NCBI GenBank assembly: GCA_052389435.1
Contig: JBQTIB010000022.1
Location: 1-64,000, forward strand
Reading direction: 5' to 3'
Length of the DNA stretch: 64,000 bases
From: JBQTKD01 sp052389435
GTDB taxonomy: Bacteria > Actinomycetota > Actinomycetes > Sporichthyales > Sporichthyaceae
The position numbers and the translations under genes are program-made. Below the pieces are notes generated by a model. It searched no databases, was not told the DNA's origin, and saw only the letters and a list, made by a program, of their open reading frames with translations. This document shows positions 51,408-61,054 of the stretch, piece by piece; position 1 is the first letter of the stretch, and the number at the start of each line of letters is the position of its first letter.

Positions 51408-52460
51408 ATGGCAGACCAGCTGGACGCCCTGCTCGCCGACCTGTGGTTGGCCGGTGGCACGGACCTGCACCTGACGGCGGGGGTGGCCCCGCTGGGTCGC
51501 ATCGAGGGTGCGCTGCGACCGCTCGCGGAGCGTCCGCTCGCGCCGGAGGACACCGAGCAGCACGCCCGCGTCCTGGTCAGCGAAGGCCAGTGGAAGCTGT
51601 TCGAAAGCGGCCAGGATCTCGACTTCGCCTTCGACTGGCGCCAGGACGCCCGCATCCGCGGCAACGTCTTCCGCCAGCGCGGTGCGACGGCCATCGCGAT
51701 GCGGATGATCCCGCGTCAGATTCCCTCGCTCGAAGCGCTCGGCGTCCCGCCGGTCATGCAGCGCTTCGCCGACCTCGGCCAAGGCCTGGTCCTGGTCAGC
51801 GGCCCGACCGGCTCCGGCAAGTCGACCACGTTGGCCTCGCTGATCGACGCGATCAACGCCCGTCGCGCCGTGCACGTGCTGACGATCGAGGACCCGATCG
51901 AGTACGTGCACTCCCACCGGGTCGCGGCGGTCAACCAACGCGAGGTCGGCACGGACACCCCGAGCTTCGGGGCGGCGCTGCGCAGCGCGCTGCGGGAGGA
52001 CCCGGACGTGATCCTCGTCGGGGAGATGCGCGACCTCGAGTCGATTCGTTTCACCCTCACCCTCGCCGAAACCGGGCACCTGGTGTTCGCGACGCTGCAC
52101 ACCAACGACACCGCCCAGGCCGTCGACCGCATGATCGACGTCTTCCCGGGCGACCAGCAGGAACAGATCCGCGTGCAGTTGGCCAGCACGCTGACCGGCA
52201 TCGTCTTTCAACGGCTGGTGCCGCGCATCGGCGGCGGCCTGGCCGCCGCCTACGAGGTCCTGCTCGCCAACCAGGCCGTGCGCAACCTCATCAAGGAGGC
52301 GCGGCCCAACCAGCTGCGCAACCAGATCATCACCAGCAGCCGCGAGGGCATGCAGACCCTGGAGTCCTCCCTCGACGCGCTCGTGCGCGACGGCGTCGTG
52401 TCCTACGAGGACGCGATCGCCCGGGCGAACTTCCCGCGCGACATCGCGCGCCACGCCTAG
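51408..52460 (+). CDS. pilT: Type IV pilus retraction ATPase PilT
   Basis: 350 residues, normal for PilT. Walker A GPTGSGKSTTLA, Asp box TIEDPIEYVH, Walker B ILVGEMRDLESI and His box GHLVFATLHTND, and the C-terminal AIRNL-like region (QAVRNLIKE). It drives pilus disassembly and twitching or DNA uptake in other bacteria. Confidence 0.94.
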   Translation: MADQLDALLADLWLAGGTDLHLTAGVAPLGRIEGALRPLAERPLAPEDTEQHARVLVSEGQWKLFESGQDLDFAFDWRQDARIRGNVFRQRGATAIAMRMIPRQIPSLEALGVPPVMQRFADLGQGLVLVSGPTGSGKSTTLASLIDAINARRAVHVLTIEDPIEYVHSHRVAAVNQREVGTDTPSFGAALRSALREDPDVILVGEMRDLESIRFTLTLAETGHLVFATLHTNDTAQAVDRMIDVFPGDQQEQIRVQLASTLTGIVFQRLVPRIGGGLAAAYEVLLANQAVRNLIKEARPNQLRNQIITSSREGMQTLESSLDALVRDGVVSYEDAIARANFPRDIARHA

Positions 52461-52512
52461 TTCTCGCCCCCTTCCCCCATTCCTGCAGCACCCCCGACTC
52501 GAGGAGCACCGA

Positions 52513-54294
52513 ATGCGACTGGGCAGATCGCCGGCCCGAGGCGCCGCGCTCGATGTCCTCCCGTCCACGGGGGTGCCGGGGGCCCGGACCTCCGCCGAAC
52601 GTCCCGAGCAGGAACGCCTCGGCGAGATCCTGATTCGCCACGGCTCGCTGAGCCGCAGCCAGCTCGCGGAGGCCCTCGATCGACTTCCCGAATCGGGAGT
52701 GCCGATCGGGACGCTGCTGCTGCAGATGCGCCTGGTCGACCACCGGGCGCTGACCGCGGCCGTGGCCGAGCAGCTCAACCTGCGCACGATCGACCTGCGT
52801 CGCGTGGATCCGGACCTCGCCCTCATGCGCCGGCTGCCCGAGGCCGACGCGCGCAGGCTCGGGGCCATCCCGGTCTCCGTCGACGACGACGGCGTCGTCA
52901 CGGTCGTGGTCGCGGAGCCGACCGACTCCCACGCCGATCTGCTCTCCGCCGCCCTGGGCGCGGCCGTCCGCCTGGTGGTCGCTCCGGCTCCCGAGGTGCG
53001 TCGGCTGATCGACCGCAGCTACTCCGCGCTCACCGGCGTCGAGCACCACGTCACGGCGTTCACCGCCCTGCACGGGGTGGAAGGCCACGGCAGCACCAAC
53101 TCCCTGGTGGCCTCGGACGGCGCCGCGGACGACGCCCCCGTGGTCCAGGTCGTCAACAAGCTCATCACGCAGGCCCTGCGCGACCGCGCCTCCGACATCC
53201 ACATCGAGCCGCAGGACACCGCGGTCCGGGTGCGCTTCCGCATCGACGGCGCGCTGGTCGAAGCCCTGACCCTGCCGGCGAGCATGGCCTCGGCCGTCGC
53301 GAGCCGCATCAAGGTCATGGCGGGCATGAACATCGTCGAGCGGCGCCGTCCGCAGGACGGCCAGATCGCCACCAGCGTCGACGGTCGCGACGTCGACGTC
53401 CGGGTCTCGACGCTCGGCACCATCTGGGGCGAGAAGGTCGTGATGCGCCTGCTCGACAAGAGCCGGTCGATGTTCACCCTCTCCGACCTCGGCATGGCCA
53501 AGGAGTCCGCGGACGCCTACAACTCGCTGATCCGTTCGCCCTACGGCATGGTCATCTGCGCCGGGCCCACCGGCAGCGGCAAGACCACCACGCTGTACGC
53601 GTCGCTGACCGAGATCATGGGGGCCGACCGCAACATCACGACGATCGAGGACCCGGTCGAGTACGTCTTCCCCTCGATCAACCAGATCCAGATCAACGAG
53701 CAGGCGGGCGTCACCTTCGCCGGCGGCCTGAAGGCGATCCTGCGCCAGGACCCCGACGTCATCCTGGTCGGGGAGATCCGCGACGTCGACACCGCGCGCA
53801 TCGCCGTGCAGTCCGCGCTCACCGGGCACCTGGTGTTGACCTCGCTGCACGCCACCGACGCGGTGTCCGCGCTCTACCGCTTCCTGGACATGGGCATCGA
53901 GTCGTTCCTGGTGTCCTCCTCGGTCCTCGCCGTCGTCGGGCAGCGCCTGATTCGGCGCATGTGCCAGGACTGCACCGAGGTCTACCTGCCCTCGCCCCAG
54001 GAGCTCGCGTTCTTCGAGCTGGCCGGCGGCAACACCGCGCGGGTCTTCCACCACGGAACGGGCTGCGCGAACTGCGCGCAGACGGGCTACGTCGATCGCA
54101 TCGGCGTCTACGAGGTCCTGACGATCTCCGAGCAGATGCGCGAGCTGCTCGTCGCGCCGAACCCGTCGCGGCAGCGCATGCGCGACCTCGCCGTCGCCCA
54201 GGGGATGTCGCCGCTGCGCGAGCAGGGCGTGCGCCTCGTCGAGGAAGGCATGACGACGATCGCCGAGATCGTCCGCAGCATCTACACGATCTAG
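52513..54294 (+). CDS. pilB: Type IV pilus assembly ATPase PilB/GspE
   Basis: 593 residues. N-terminal GspE-type domain (about 40-170, RLGEILIRHGSLSRSQLAEA), then the ATPase: KLITQALRDRASDIHIEPQ, Walker A GPTGSGKTTTLY, TIEDPVEYVFP, Walker B ILVGEIRDVDTA, and the zinc-binding loop CQDC...CANC. It powers pilus extension. It starts at ATG 52513 after GAGGAGC. Confidence 0.94.
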   Translation: MRLGRSPARGAALDVLPSTGVPGARTSAERPEQERLGEILIRHGSLSRSQLAEALDRLPESGVPIGTLLLQMRLVDHRALTAAVAEQLNLRTIDLRRVDPDLALMRRLPEADARRLGAIPVSVDDDGVVTVVVAEPTDSHADLLSAALGAAVRLVVAPAPEVRRLIDRSYSALTGVEHHVTAFTALHGVEGHGSTNSLVASDGAADDAPVVQVVNKLITQALRDRASDIHIEPQDTAVRVRFRIDGALVEALTLPASMASAVASRIKVMAGMNIVERRRPQDGQIATSVDGRDVDVRVSTLGTIWGEKVVMRLLDKSRSMFTLSDLGMAKESADAYNSLIRSPYGMVICAGPTGSGKTTTLYASLTEIMGADRNITTIEDPVEYVFPSINQIQINEQAGVTFAGGLKAILRQDPDVILVGEIRDVDTARIAVQSALTGHLVLTSLHATDAVSALYRFLDMGIESFLVSSSVLAVVGQRLIRRMCQDCTEVYLPSPQELAFFELAGGNTARVFHHGTGCANCAQTGYVDRIGVYEVLTISEQMRELLVAPNPSRQRMRDLAVAQGMSPLREQGVRLVEEGMTTIAEIVRSIYTI

Positions 54295-54330
54295 CCGGTA
54301 CGAGCAGGACCAGCGGGGGACGGGGACACC

Positions 54331-55539
54331 ATGAGCAAGTTCGCCTACGTCGGCATCGACGTCGAGGGCAACACGATGCGCGGCGTGCAGGAGGCGACGT
54401 CCCTGGTGGACGCGCGGCTGCGCCTGCTCGAGCAGGACATGAAGATCACCGAGCTGAACCAGAAGCGTTCGTTCGCCGACATCGAGATCACCACTCCGCG
54501 GATCAAGCGCGAGAGCCTGATGCACCTCTCGCGGCAGTTCGCCTCCTTCATCCGGGCGGGCATCCCGATCCTCGACGCCATCGAGGTACTGCGCGACGAG
54601 GCAGACGACCGCGCGGTCACTCGGGTCATGACCGAGATCGACGAGGACCTGCGGGCAGGTCTGACGCTCTCGGACGCGGTCGACAAGCACCCCAAGGACT
54701 TTCCCGCCTACTACCGCGGCATCCTGCGCTCGGCGGAACTGACGGGTCGTCTGGACGACGTGCTCGACCAGTTGGCGCACTACCTCGAGCGCGACCTCGA
54801 GGCCCGCCGCAAGATCAAAAGCGCGACGATCTACCCGGCGATCGTCGCCCTGATGTCCTGCGCCACGATCGGCGTTCTGGCGGTCTACGTGCTGCCGAAG
54901 TTCACCGACTTCTTCGAAAGCCTCGACGCCGAACTGCCGTTGCCGACGCGGATGCTGCTCGGCATGACCGACTTCCTGTTCGCCTACTGGTGGGCGCTCG
55001 CCGCGTGCCTCGGCCTGGTCGGGATCGGCGCGGCGCTCGCGCTGCGCCTGCCGCGCGGCCGCCGCTTCAAGGACCGCATGCTCCTCGGGCTGCCGGTCCT
55101 GGGCGACACCATCCGCTACGCGCTCGTCGAGCGCTACACGCGACTGCTCTCGGCAATGGTCAACGCCGGGGTCGCGCTGCCCGAGGCGATGAACGTCGCC
55201 GCGGACAGCGTCCGCAACGCGATCTTCCAGGACAAGCTGACCGTGGCCCGTTCGGAGATGCTCGCCGGCGGTGGCCTCGCCGGGCCGATGTCGCGCACCG
55301 GGCTGTTCCCCGGCGTCGCGGCCCGGATGATGCGGGTCGGCGAGGACACCGGCACGCTCGACCGCCAGCTCGAGGTCGCCGCCCAGTACTACGAGCGCGA
55401 ACTGGACTACAAGATCAAGAAGTTCACGACGATCTTCGAGCCCGCCGTCGTCGTGGTGATGGGCCTGATCGTCGGCTTCGTCGCCATCGCCCTGGTCTCG
55501 GCGATGTACGGCATCTTCCGCACCGCCAACATCCGATGA
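54331..55539 (+). CDS. pilC: Type IV pilus inner-membrane platform protein PilC
   Basis: 402 residues with two GspF domains (RQFASFIRAGIPILDAIEVL and YTRLLSAMVNAGVALPEAMN repeats) and three membrane segments. It links PilB/PilT to the growing pilus. Its stop overlaps the next pilin-like gene as ATGA. Confidence 0.93.
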   Translation: MSKFAYVGIDVEGNTMRGVQEATSLVDARLRLLEQDMKITELNQKRSFADIEITTPRIKRESLMHLSRQFASFIRAGIPILDAIEVLRDEADDRAVTRVMTEIDEDLRAGLTLSDAVDKHPKDFPAYYRGILRSAELTGRLDDVLDQLAHYLERDLEARRKIKSATIYPAIVALMSCATIGVLAVYVLPKFTDFFESLDAELPLPTRMLLGMTDFLFAYWWALAACLGLVGIGAALALRLPRGRRFKDRMLLGLPVLGDTIRYALVERYTRLLSAMVNAGVALPEAMNVAADSVRNAIFQDKLTVARSEMLAGGGLAGPMSRTGLFPGVAARMMRVGEDTGTLDRQLEVAAQYYERELDYKIKKFTTIFEPAVVVVMGLIVGFVAIALVSAMYGIFRTANIR

Positions 55540-55970
55540 AGGCCCCCGACCGGTCCGACCGGGGCGAAAGCCTCGTCGAACTGCTCGTGTCGATCGCCAT
55601 CCTCGGTATCGCGGTCGTCGCGATCCTCGGCGCCGTCGGCATGAGCGCCACGGCCTCGAGCCTGCACCAGGGGCAGGCCACGGTGCAGAACGTCCTGCAC
55701 AACTGGGCCGAGCAGCTCAGCGACGCCCCCTACACCCCGTGCGCCACCCCGGCCCAGGCCCGCGCCGCGGCCTCGCCGACGCTGCCTGCGGGCTTCACCG
55801 CCGAGGTGACCGGGGTGCGCTTCTGGAACGGCTCGGAGTTCGCAGCTCCCAGCCCCTGCGTGGACTCCGGTCTGCAGCGGATCACGCTCTCGGTCGTCGG
55901 CAGCGGATCCCCCGCGGCCGGCGGAACCCTCGACGTCACGGTGCGCCGGCCCTGCAGGTCCGGATGCTGA
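55536..55970 (+). CDS. Minor pilin, PilV-like
   Basis: 144 residues. Prepilin site DRG/ESLVELLVSIAILG with Glu at +5, then a hydrophobic helix. The mature part has four cysteines in its second half. It is in the place usually held by PilV/GspI-like minor pilins that start assembly. It overlaps both neighbours. Confidence 0.82.
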   Translation: MKAPDRSDRGESLVELLVSIAILGIAVVAILGAVGMSATASSLHQGQATVQNVLHNWAEQLSDAPYTPCATPAQARAAASPTLPAGFTAEVTGVRFWNGSEFAAPSPCVDSGLQRITLSVVGSGSPAAGGTLDVTVRRPCRSGC

Positions 55971-56557
55971 CGCCCTCTCGCTCGAAGCGCGACGCCGGCT
56001 TCACCCTGGTCGAACTCGTCGTCAGCATGGCGCTGCTCGGCGTGGTCATGGCCGCCATCTGCGGCGCGATGGTGACCTCGCTGCGGACGACCGCAGAGTC
56101 CGAGGACCGGCTAGGCGACTCCGGCGACGTCCAGTTCGCCTCGACCTGGTTCGGCGACGACGTCGCCGGAGCCAACGACGTCATCGCGGGGGGTACCGCC
56201 CGCTGCGGGTCGGACAGCGCGGTGGTCGTGCAGTTCCTCAACCGCGACCAGGCCGCCCCGACCGCCCGGCCGACCGTTGCGCCCTCCCCGGCGGCGACGC
56301 CGACCCCTGCACCGGTCGCGCTGCAGATCACCTACGCGCTGCGGCCGATCACCACACCCGACGGCACGTTCCGCGAACTGCACCGCCTCGCCTGCACCGC
56401 CACCGGAACCCTGCGCACCGACGACGTGATCGCCCGGCGGCTCTCCGCCGCCGTGCCGACCCCGACCGTGAGTGCCCGAGCGGTCTCCCTTCGGCTCACG
56501 CCCGCCGCCGCCGACGCCGCCCCCTTCACTCTGCACGGAACCAGGAGATCGTCGTGA
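55964..56557 (+). CDS. Minor pilin, PilW-like
   Basis: 197 residues from ATG 55964. Prepilin site RDAG/FTLVELVVSMALLG. A Pro/Ala/Thr-rich linker (TPTPAPVALQ region) is in the middle. Place and signal match PilW/GspJ minor pilins. It overlaps the PilV-like gene by 7 bases. Confidence 0.82.
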   Translation: MLTPSRSKRDAGFTLVELVVSMALLGVVMAAICGAMVTSLRTTAESEDRLGDSGDVQFASTWFGDDVAGANDVIAGGTARCGSDSAVVVQFLNRDQAAPTARPTVAPSPAATPTPAPVALQITYALRPITTPDGTFRELHRLACTATGTLRTDDVIARRLSAAVPTPTVSARAVSLRLTPAAADAAPFTLHGTRRSS

Positions 56558-58695
56558 CCCGCCGACGCCCCGACGACACCGGCGCCTCGCTGCTGATCGT
56601 GCTCGCCTTCATGACCTTCGTGGGCCTGGTCGCCGGCGCGGTGCTCTCCTACGGCGGCGCCTCGCTCACCGGCACCGGTGCGACCAAGGCGCGGACGGAC
56701 ATCTCCTACGACGCCGACGGTGCGCTGAAGGCCGGGGTCAACCAGATCCGCAACAGCACCTACGACAACGACTCCGACATCGACCCGTGCGACCTCAACG
56801 GGAGCGCCGCCGGGTCGACCCTGACCTACCCGGGCGCCAACACGGCGTCGTCCCTGGCCGTCGCCTGCACCGGAGGCCTCGGCACCGGTGTCGACGGCGG
56901 GCTGGTTCCCATCAATTCCAGCAACAGGCCGGGCTCTGCACTGCTCACCCTCGGGACCAGCCCGGCGGAGACGGGCTTCGAGGTTCAGGCGGCTGGCAGC
57001 GGTTCGGCGCTGCGGATCAAGGGCCAGGTCTACGTCAACTCCAACGCCGCCGTCGGCTCGAGCGGTTCGATCGTGGTGCAGAACGCCCAGTTCCACTCGC
57101 GCACCGGGTGCTCCGGCACGGTCGTGAGCGAGGTGCCGAAGAACTGCGCCGACACCGGCACCGGCGCCGCCTGGTCCGACCCCGGCTACGCCGCGCCCGA
57201 CGTGAGTTCGCTGACGCTGCAGAAGGCACCGGCCGCGTCCTGCTCGTCCGCGCCGGCCACCATCGTGTTCGAGCCGGGCTACTACGACGACGTCGTGTTC
57301 CTGAACAACCTGACCGGACCGAGCCAGTGCGCAGGCAAGACGCTGTGGTTCAAGCCCGGCACGTACTTCTTCGACTTCCACAACGGCGAAGGCGCGCCGC
57401 TTGCCGCCGCCGAGCACGAGTGGTCCATCAGTCGCGACGTGACGATCGTGGCCGGGACCCGCAGCGCCGCCTGGACGAGCCTGACCCAGCCGCCCGCCGT
57501 CCCGGGTGCCTGCGTGAGCCCGCTGAACACCGTCGAGAACAACGGCGTGCAGTTCGTCTTCGGCGGCGACAGCCACATCGACATGACCGCGGGCCGCATG
57601 GAGATCTGCGGCAACTACAGCGCCACCCAGCCCGCAATCTCGGTCTACGGAATGAAGACCGGCGCGGACACCACCTACGCCAACCGGACCGCGTTCGGCT
57701 CGGGGAACTCGACGCCGTCCGCCTCTCCCGCCGTGGCGCCGTTCTCGTCGCGGACCAAGGCCTACGCCCTCGACAACGACCCGGCCGTCGCCGAGTTGGA
57801 CACGACCGGGTCGGGCAACCCGCCGGACACCGCCGGGATCGCGCTCACCGGCTTCGTGCCCGCCGAGGCGATCCCCGCAGGCTCGCTGCTCGGCGCGGCG
57901 ACGCTGACGGTGGTCCACCGCCAGAACACCGCGCAGACCAACGTCTTCGGCAACAACGCCCTCTCCGTCGAGGTCGCCTCCACCCGTTCCGGCAACCCGA
58001 GCCTGTTCTCCTCCGCCTGGAACGCGGCACCGGTGGGCGCCGCTGCCACGACGAACACGACCACCACGCTCGACGTGCTCGCCGCGCTGCAGGCCGAAGT
58101 CCACGACCACGGCCTGGCCGACGGTCTGCGGATCGGCTTCAGAGCCAAGATCGCGAACAACCGGAAGGCCACCGTCAACCTCGACGGCATCCGGCTCACC
58201 CTGACCTGGAAGCCGCCGGCCGTGCGGGCCCAGTCCGGCTGCGTCACCACCGTGCCCGCGCAGACCAACTACAACGGCAGCGGCGGCTGCTACCTCGTGC
58301 AGATCGACGGCAACAGCACCATCGCCTACTTCCAGGGGACCACCTACGCCCCACGGGCCGCCATCTACGTCAAGCTGAACAACGTTTCGCAGCAGGTCTT
58401 CAAGTCCGGGCTCGTCGTCCGTGCGGTCGGCGTCTTCGTGACCGGCTCCTTCCAGTACAGCGGGCCGGTGTTCGAAATCCCGTCGGACTCCCTCGGCCCC
58501 GGCCCGACCGAGGTGTACTTCCGGGCCTACTCCTGCCCGGAAGGCCTGAGCTGTTCCACCGATCCGGCGACGGCCGTCGGGAACTGGTACCTGGTCGGCA
58601 CCGCCCGGGTGAGCTTCGACGACGGAGCCAACACGGGCGCACCGAGTCCCGGATCGCGCGGGGTGGAGGTCAAAAGCTGGACGCTCTACCGCTGA
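56554..58695 (+). CDS. Large PilX-like pilus protein, possible tip adhesin
   Basis: 713 residues from GTG 56554. It begins like PilX: a short charged stretch, then DDTGASLLIVLAFMTFVGLV, a hydrophobic helix without the Glu of pilins. The rest is a large, Ser/Thr/Gly-rich, cysteine-containing beta-rich region. One part (about 400-550) resembles a carbohydrate-binding-like beta-sandwich found in secreted proteins; that is a weak impression. Because of its size and gene order it may sit at the pilus tip. It overlaps the PilW-like gene as GTGA. Confidence 0.7.
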   Translation: MTRRRPDDTGASLLIVLAFMTFVGLVAGAVLSYGGASLTGTGATKARTDISYDADGALKAGVNQIRNSTYDNDSDIDPCDLNGSAAGSTLTYPGANTASSLAVACTGGLGTGVDGGLVPINSSNRPGSALLTLGTSPAETGFEVQAAGSGSALRIKGQVYVNSNAAVGSSGSIVVQNAQFHSRTGCSGTVVSEVPKNCADTGTGAAWSDPGYAAPDVSSLTLQKAPAASCSSAPATIVFEPGYYDDVVFLNNLTGPSQCAGKTLWFKPGTYFFDFHNGEGAPLAAAEHEWSISRDVTIVAGTRSAAWTSLTQPPAVPGACVSPLNTVENNGVQFVFGGDSHIDMTAGRMEICGNYSATQPAISVYGMKTGADTTYANRTAFGSGNSTPSASPAVAPFSSRTKAYALDNDPAVAELDTTGSGNPPDTAGIALTGFVPAEAIPAGSLLGAATLTVVHRQNTAQTNVFGNNALSVEVASTRSGNPSLFSSAWNAAPVGAAATTNTTTTLDVLAALQAEVHDHGLADGLRIGFRAKIANNRKATVNLDGIRLTLTWKPPAVRAQSGCVTTVPAQTNYNGSGGCYLVQIDGNSTIAYFQGTTYAPRAAIYVKLNNVSQQVFKSGLVVRAVGVFVTGSFQYSGPVFEIPSDSLGPGPTEVYFRAYSCPEGLSCSTDPATAVGNWYLVGTARVSFDDGANTGAPSPGSRGVEVKSWTLYR

Positions 58696-58798
58696 ATCCG
58701 GGGGGACATGTGGGAGCAGGCGGGGCAAGTGGACGCGGGACCTAGGACTGGGATGGCCAGGGACTAAGGTCCCGCCCCCGGTCTGCCGAGAACCTGGC

Positions 58799-59173
58799 AT
58801 GAAGACCCTCGAGCGCCCCGTCCCCGCTCCCTCCCGTGCCCTGCGCTGGCTGCACGAGCGCGGCCTCGCCCTCGAGGACCTCGCCGACCCGGCGGCGAAG
58901 CGGCGCGAGCTCGTCGGCCCGGGTCTGCTGACCTGGGTCTGCGCCGACGACGCCGAGGTCGGACGCTGCGTTCTGTTCGATCTCGACCGCGCCGCCGCCG
59001 CGCGCCACTCGGCTGCGGCCTGCGTGGCCGCGTTCGGGTTCACCCTGGTCGCCCACGACTGGGCCGAGCGGCGCGGGATCGCGCTGTTCGGTCTGGACAT
59101 CGTCGGAGACCTCGTGCCGCTGAACGCCGCGGCCCGGGAACTGACGGGCTCGGGTCGGTTGCTTGAGCTCTGA
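58799..59173 (+). CDS. Hypothetical protein
   Basis: 124 residues, no signal peptide, mixed helix/strand composition with a long Leu/Ala content. I do not recognise it. It begins 103 bases after the pilus series, behind a 7-base inverted repeat (GGGACCT, 58737 and 58767), with a weak ribosome-binding site. Codon use is like its neighbours, so it is probably real. Confidence 0.5.
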   Translation: MKTLERPVPAPSRALRWLHERGLALEDLADPAAKRRELVGPGLLTWVCADDAEVGRCVLFDLDRAAAARHSAAACVAAFGFTLVAHDWAERRGIALFGLDIVGDLVPLNAAARELTGSGRLLEL

Positions 59174-59267
59174 GCCGAGGCCGTTGCCTGGACCGTCCCG
59201 CGCCGCCCGCGCGAAGACGCGCGGCTCGGATGGAACGCCCGGGGCGGGTCCTCTCGTCCAAGCCCCC

Positions 59268-60200
59268 ATGGGATCCCGTCGCTCGGTCGCCTTCGCCGCT
59301 TCGCTGCTCCTGCTGGGATCGCTCGGCGCCTGCGGCGGCGGGTCCGGAACCGACGCGATCGGCCCGGTCGCCGCGGTGCAGCGCGCGGCCGAATCGGCGA
59401 GCACCGACAGCGCGAAGTACACCCTGACGCTGACCGGTACCGGGGTGGACGTCCGCGGCACCGGCGCGTTTCGCGGCGGCGCGGACCCGGTCGCCCAGGC
59501 GACCTTCGACCGGATCGAGGCGCTCGGGATGAACCTCGGCGGCGGTCTGGAGTACCGGCTCGTCGACCGACACGCCTACCTCAAGCTCGGCGAGGCCTGG
59601 CAGAAGCTGCCGGCGGACGCGGGCGCGGTGCAGGTCGGCCCGCTGGACTCCACCGTGCTGACCGATCCGATGGGTCGGCTGCGCGCGATGCTGGACACCG
59701 ACGACGTCGTCGAAGTCGGCACCGAGACGATCGACGGAACGAAGACCACGCACTACCGGGCCCGGACGAAGACCGTGGGCCTGCTCGGGTCGGCGTCCCC
59801 CTCGCCCGCCCCGGGCGGGGAGGTGGCTTCGGAACTGGAGAAGGCGCTGCGGGAACGACTCGGGTCGATTCTCGGCGGCGGCAGCCCGCAGGTCGACGTC
59901 TGGGTCGACGAGCGGTACCGCGCGCGCCGCTTCGTGCTCGCCCTGCCGATGCTCGGCGGCATGAAGCTGACCGTGAACGTCGGCGACTACGGCACGCCGC
60001 TGACCGTCGCGGCGCCCGCCGACGCGGAGAACTTCGGGGCCGCCGGCCTCGACCTGGACTCGCTGACCGAGAACGTGCTCCCGGAGAACTTCCTCGGCGA
60101 AGACGTCGGGAAGCTGCTGGGCGAGGACTTCGGCGCTCTGTTCGGAAAGGACTTCGCCGATCGATTCCAGGCCGAACTCGGCGGCGTCCTCGAGGGCTGA
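59268..60200 (+). CDS. LppX/LprG-like lipoprotein 1
   Basis: 310 residues. Lipoprotein signal MGSRRSVAFAASLLLLGSLGAC with Cys as the lipid site. The mature part fits the LppX/LprAFG fold, a half-barrel that in mycobacteria carries lipids across the envelope (YTLTLTGTG, EYRLVDRHAYLKLGEAWQKLP, HYRART). Similar lipoproteins lie between rplA and rplJ in other actinobacteria. The ligand is unknown. Starts at ATG 59268. Confidence 0.82.
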   Translation: MGSRRSVAFAASLLLLGSLGACGGGSGTDAIGPVAAVQRAAESASTDSAKYTLTLTGTGVDVRGTGAFRGGADPVAQATFDRIEALGMNLGGGLEYRLVDRHAYLKLGEAWQKLPADAGAVQVGPLDSTVLTDPMGRLRAMLDTDDVVEVGTETIDGTKTTHYRARTKTVGLLGSASPSPAPGGEVASELEKALRERLGSILGGGSPQVDVWVDERYRARRFVLALPMLGGMKLTVNVGDYGTPLTVAAPADAENFGAAGLDLDSLTENVLPENFLGEDVGKLLGEDFGALFGKDFADRFQAELGGVLEG

Positions 60201-60246
60201 CCCGCCCCCGTTTGCCCTGCCGCCGCGGGGGCGACAGGCTGCGCGT

Positions 60247-60999
60247 ATGCGGATCTCGGGTGCAGTGCCGGCGCTGTGTCTGCTCGGCGCCCTGGTGGGC
60301 TGTGGGGGCCAGGACGCGAGCGCGCCGCCTCCCGCCCCTGCGGCGTCCCAGTCGCCGGGCCCCACGGCCGGCGCCGCGGCGGCGATCGTCCGGCAGGCCG
60401 TCGAGCGGATGGCCGCCGAAAGCCACCGGTACCGCCTGGAGATCACCGAGGCCGACGGTCCGATCACGGGCGAAGGCGAATACGCGGCCGGTCCGCCGAT
60501 GCGCATTCGCGAAACGTTCTCCTTCGCCGACGCCGAGTTCGGCACGCAGACCTTCGAACGCATCGCCGTCGGCGCCGGCCAGTGGTTCCGAGCGGCCCTC
60601 GGCGGGACCGGCGCGGGCCCCGAGCAGGAGAAGTGGCTCAACGCTCCCGCCTTCGGCGGCGGCGAGAACGAGACGCTCGGCCCCTTCGACGTCCGGACGC
60701 AGGTGGCGCTGCTGCCGGGCGCGGCCGACCTGTCCCAGGGCGCCGCGGAGACGATCGACGGCATCCAGACCGTTCGCTACCGCGCGACCGCCGTGGGAAG
60801 CGCCGAACCGAGCGCCCTGGAGGTGTGGATCGACCCCGACGGTCGGATTCGCCGCCTCGTGCAGACCAGCGCGGGCTCGGCCGGCATCTCCCTGGCGCAG
60901 GTGAACTTCCGCGACTGGGGCGCCGCCGTCGAGGTCGCGCCGCCGCCAGCCGATCAGATCGCCACGCCCGGACAGTCGGCCGCGCCGTCGCCCCCGTAG
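60247..60999 (+). CDS. LppX/LprG-like lipoprotein 2
   Basis: 250 residues. Lipoprotein signal ending LVGC. The mature domain shares wording with the preceding protein (SHRYRLEITEADG, PPMRIRETF, TVRYRATAVG, LEVWIDPDGRI), so the two are paralogues. Low-complexity Pro/Ala stretches lie at both ends. It is followed by the rplJ promoter. Confidence 0.82.
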   Translation: MRISGAVPALCLLGALVGCGGQDASAPPPAPAASQSPGPTAGAAAAIVRQAVERMAAESHRYRLEITEADGPITGEGEYAAGPPMRIRETFSFADAEFGTQTFERIAVGAGQWFRAALGGTGAGPEQEKWLNAPAFGGGENETLGPFDVRTQVALLPGAADLSQGAAETIDGIQTVRYRATAVGSAEPSALEVWIDPDGRIRRLVQTSAGSAGISLAQVNFRDWGAAVEVAPPPADQIATPGQSAAPSPP

Positions 61000-61019
61000 G
61001 CCGCCCCCGGGCCGTCGTT

Positions 61020-61048
61020 TTGCCACGGCCCCGTTGCATCCGTAGGCT
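61020..61048 (+). promoter_or_regulatory. Promoter of rplJ-rplL
   Basis: TTGCCA (61020-61025), 17 bases, TAGGCT (61043-61048). A start near 61055 gives a leader of about 205 bases before rplJ. Confidence 0.7.
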
Positions 61049-61054
61049 TGGCAC

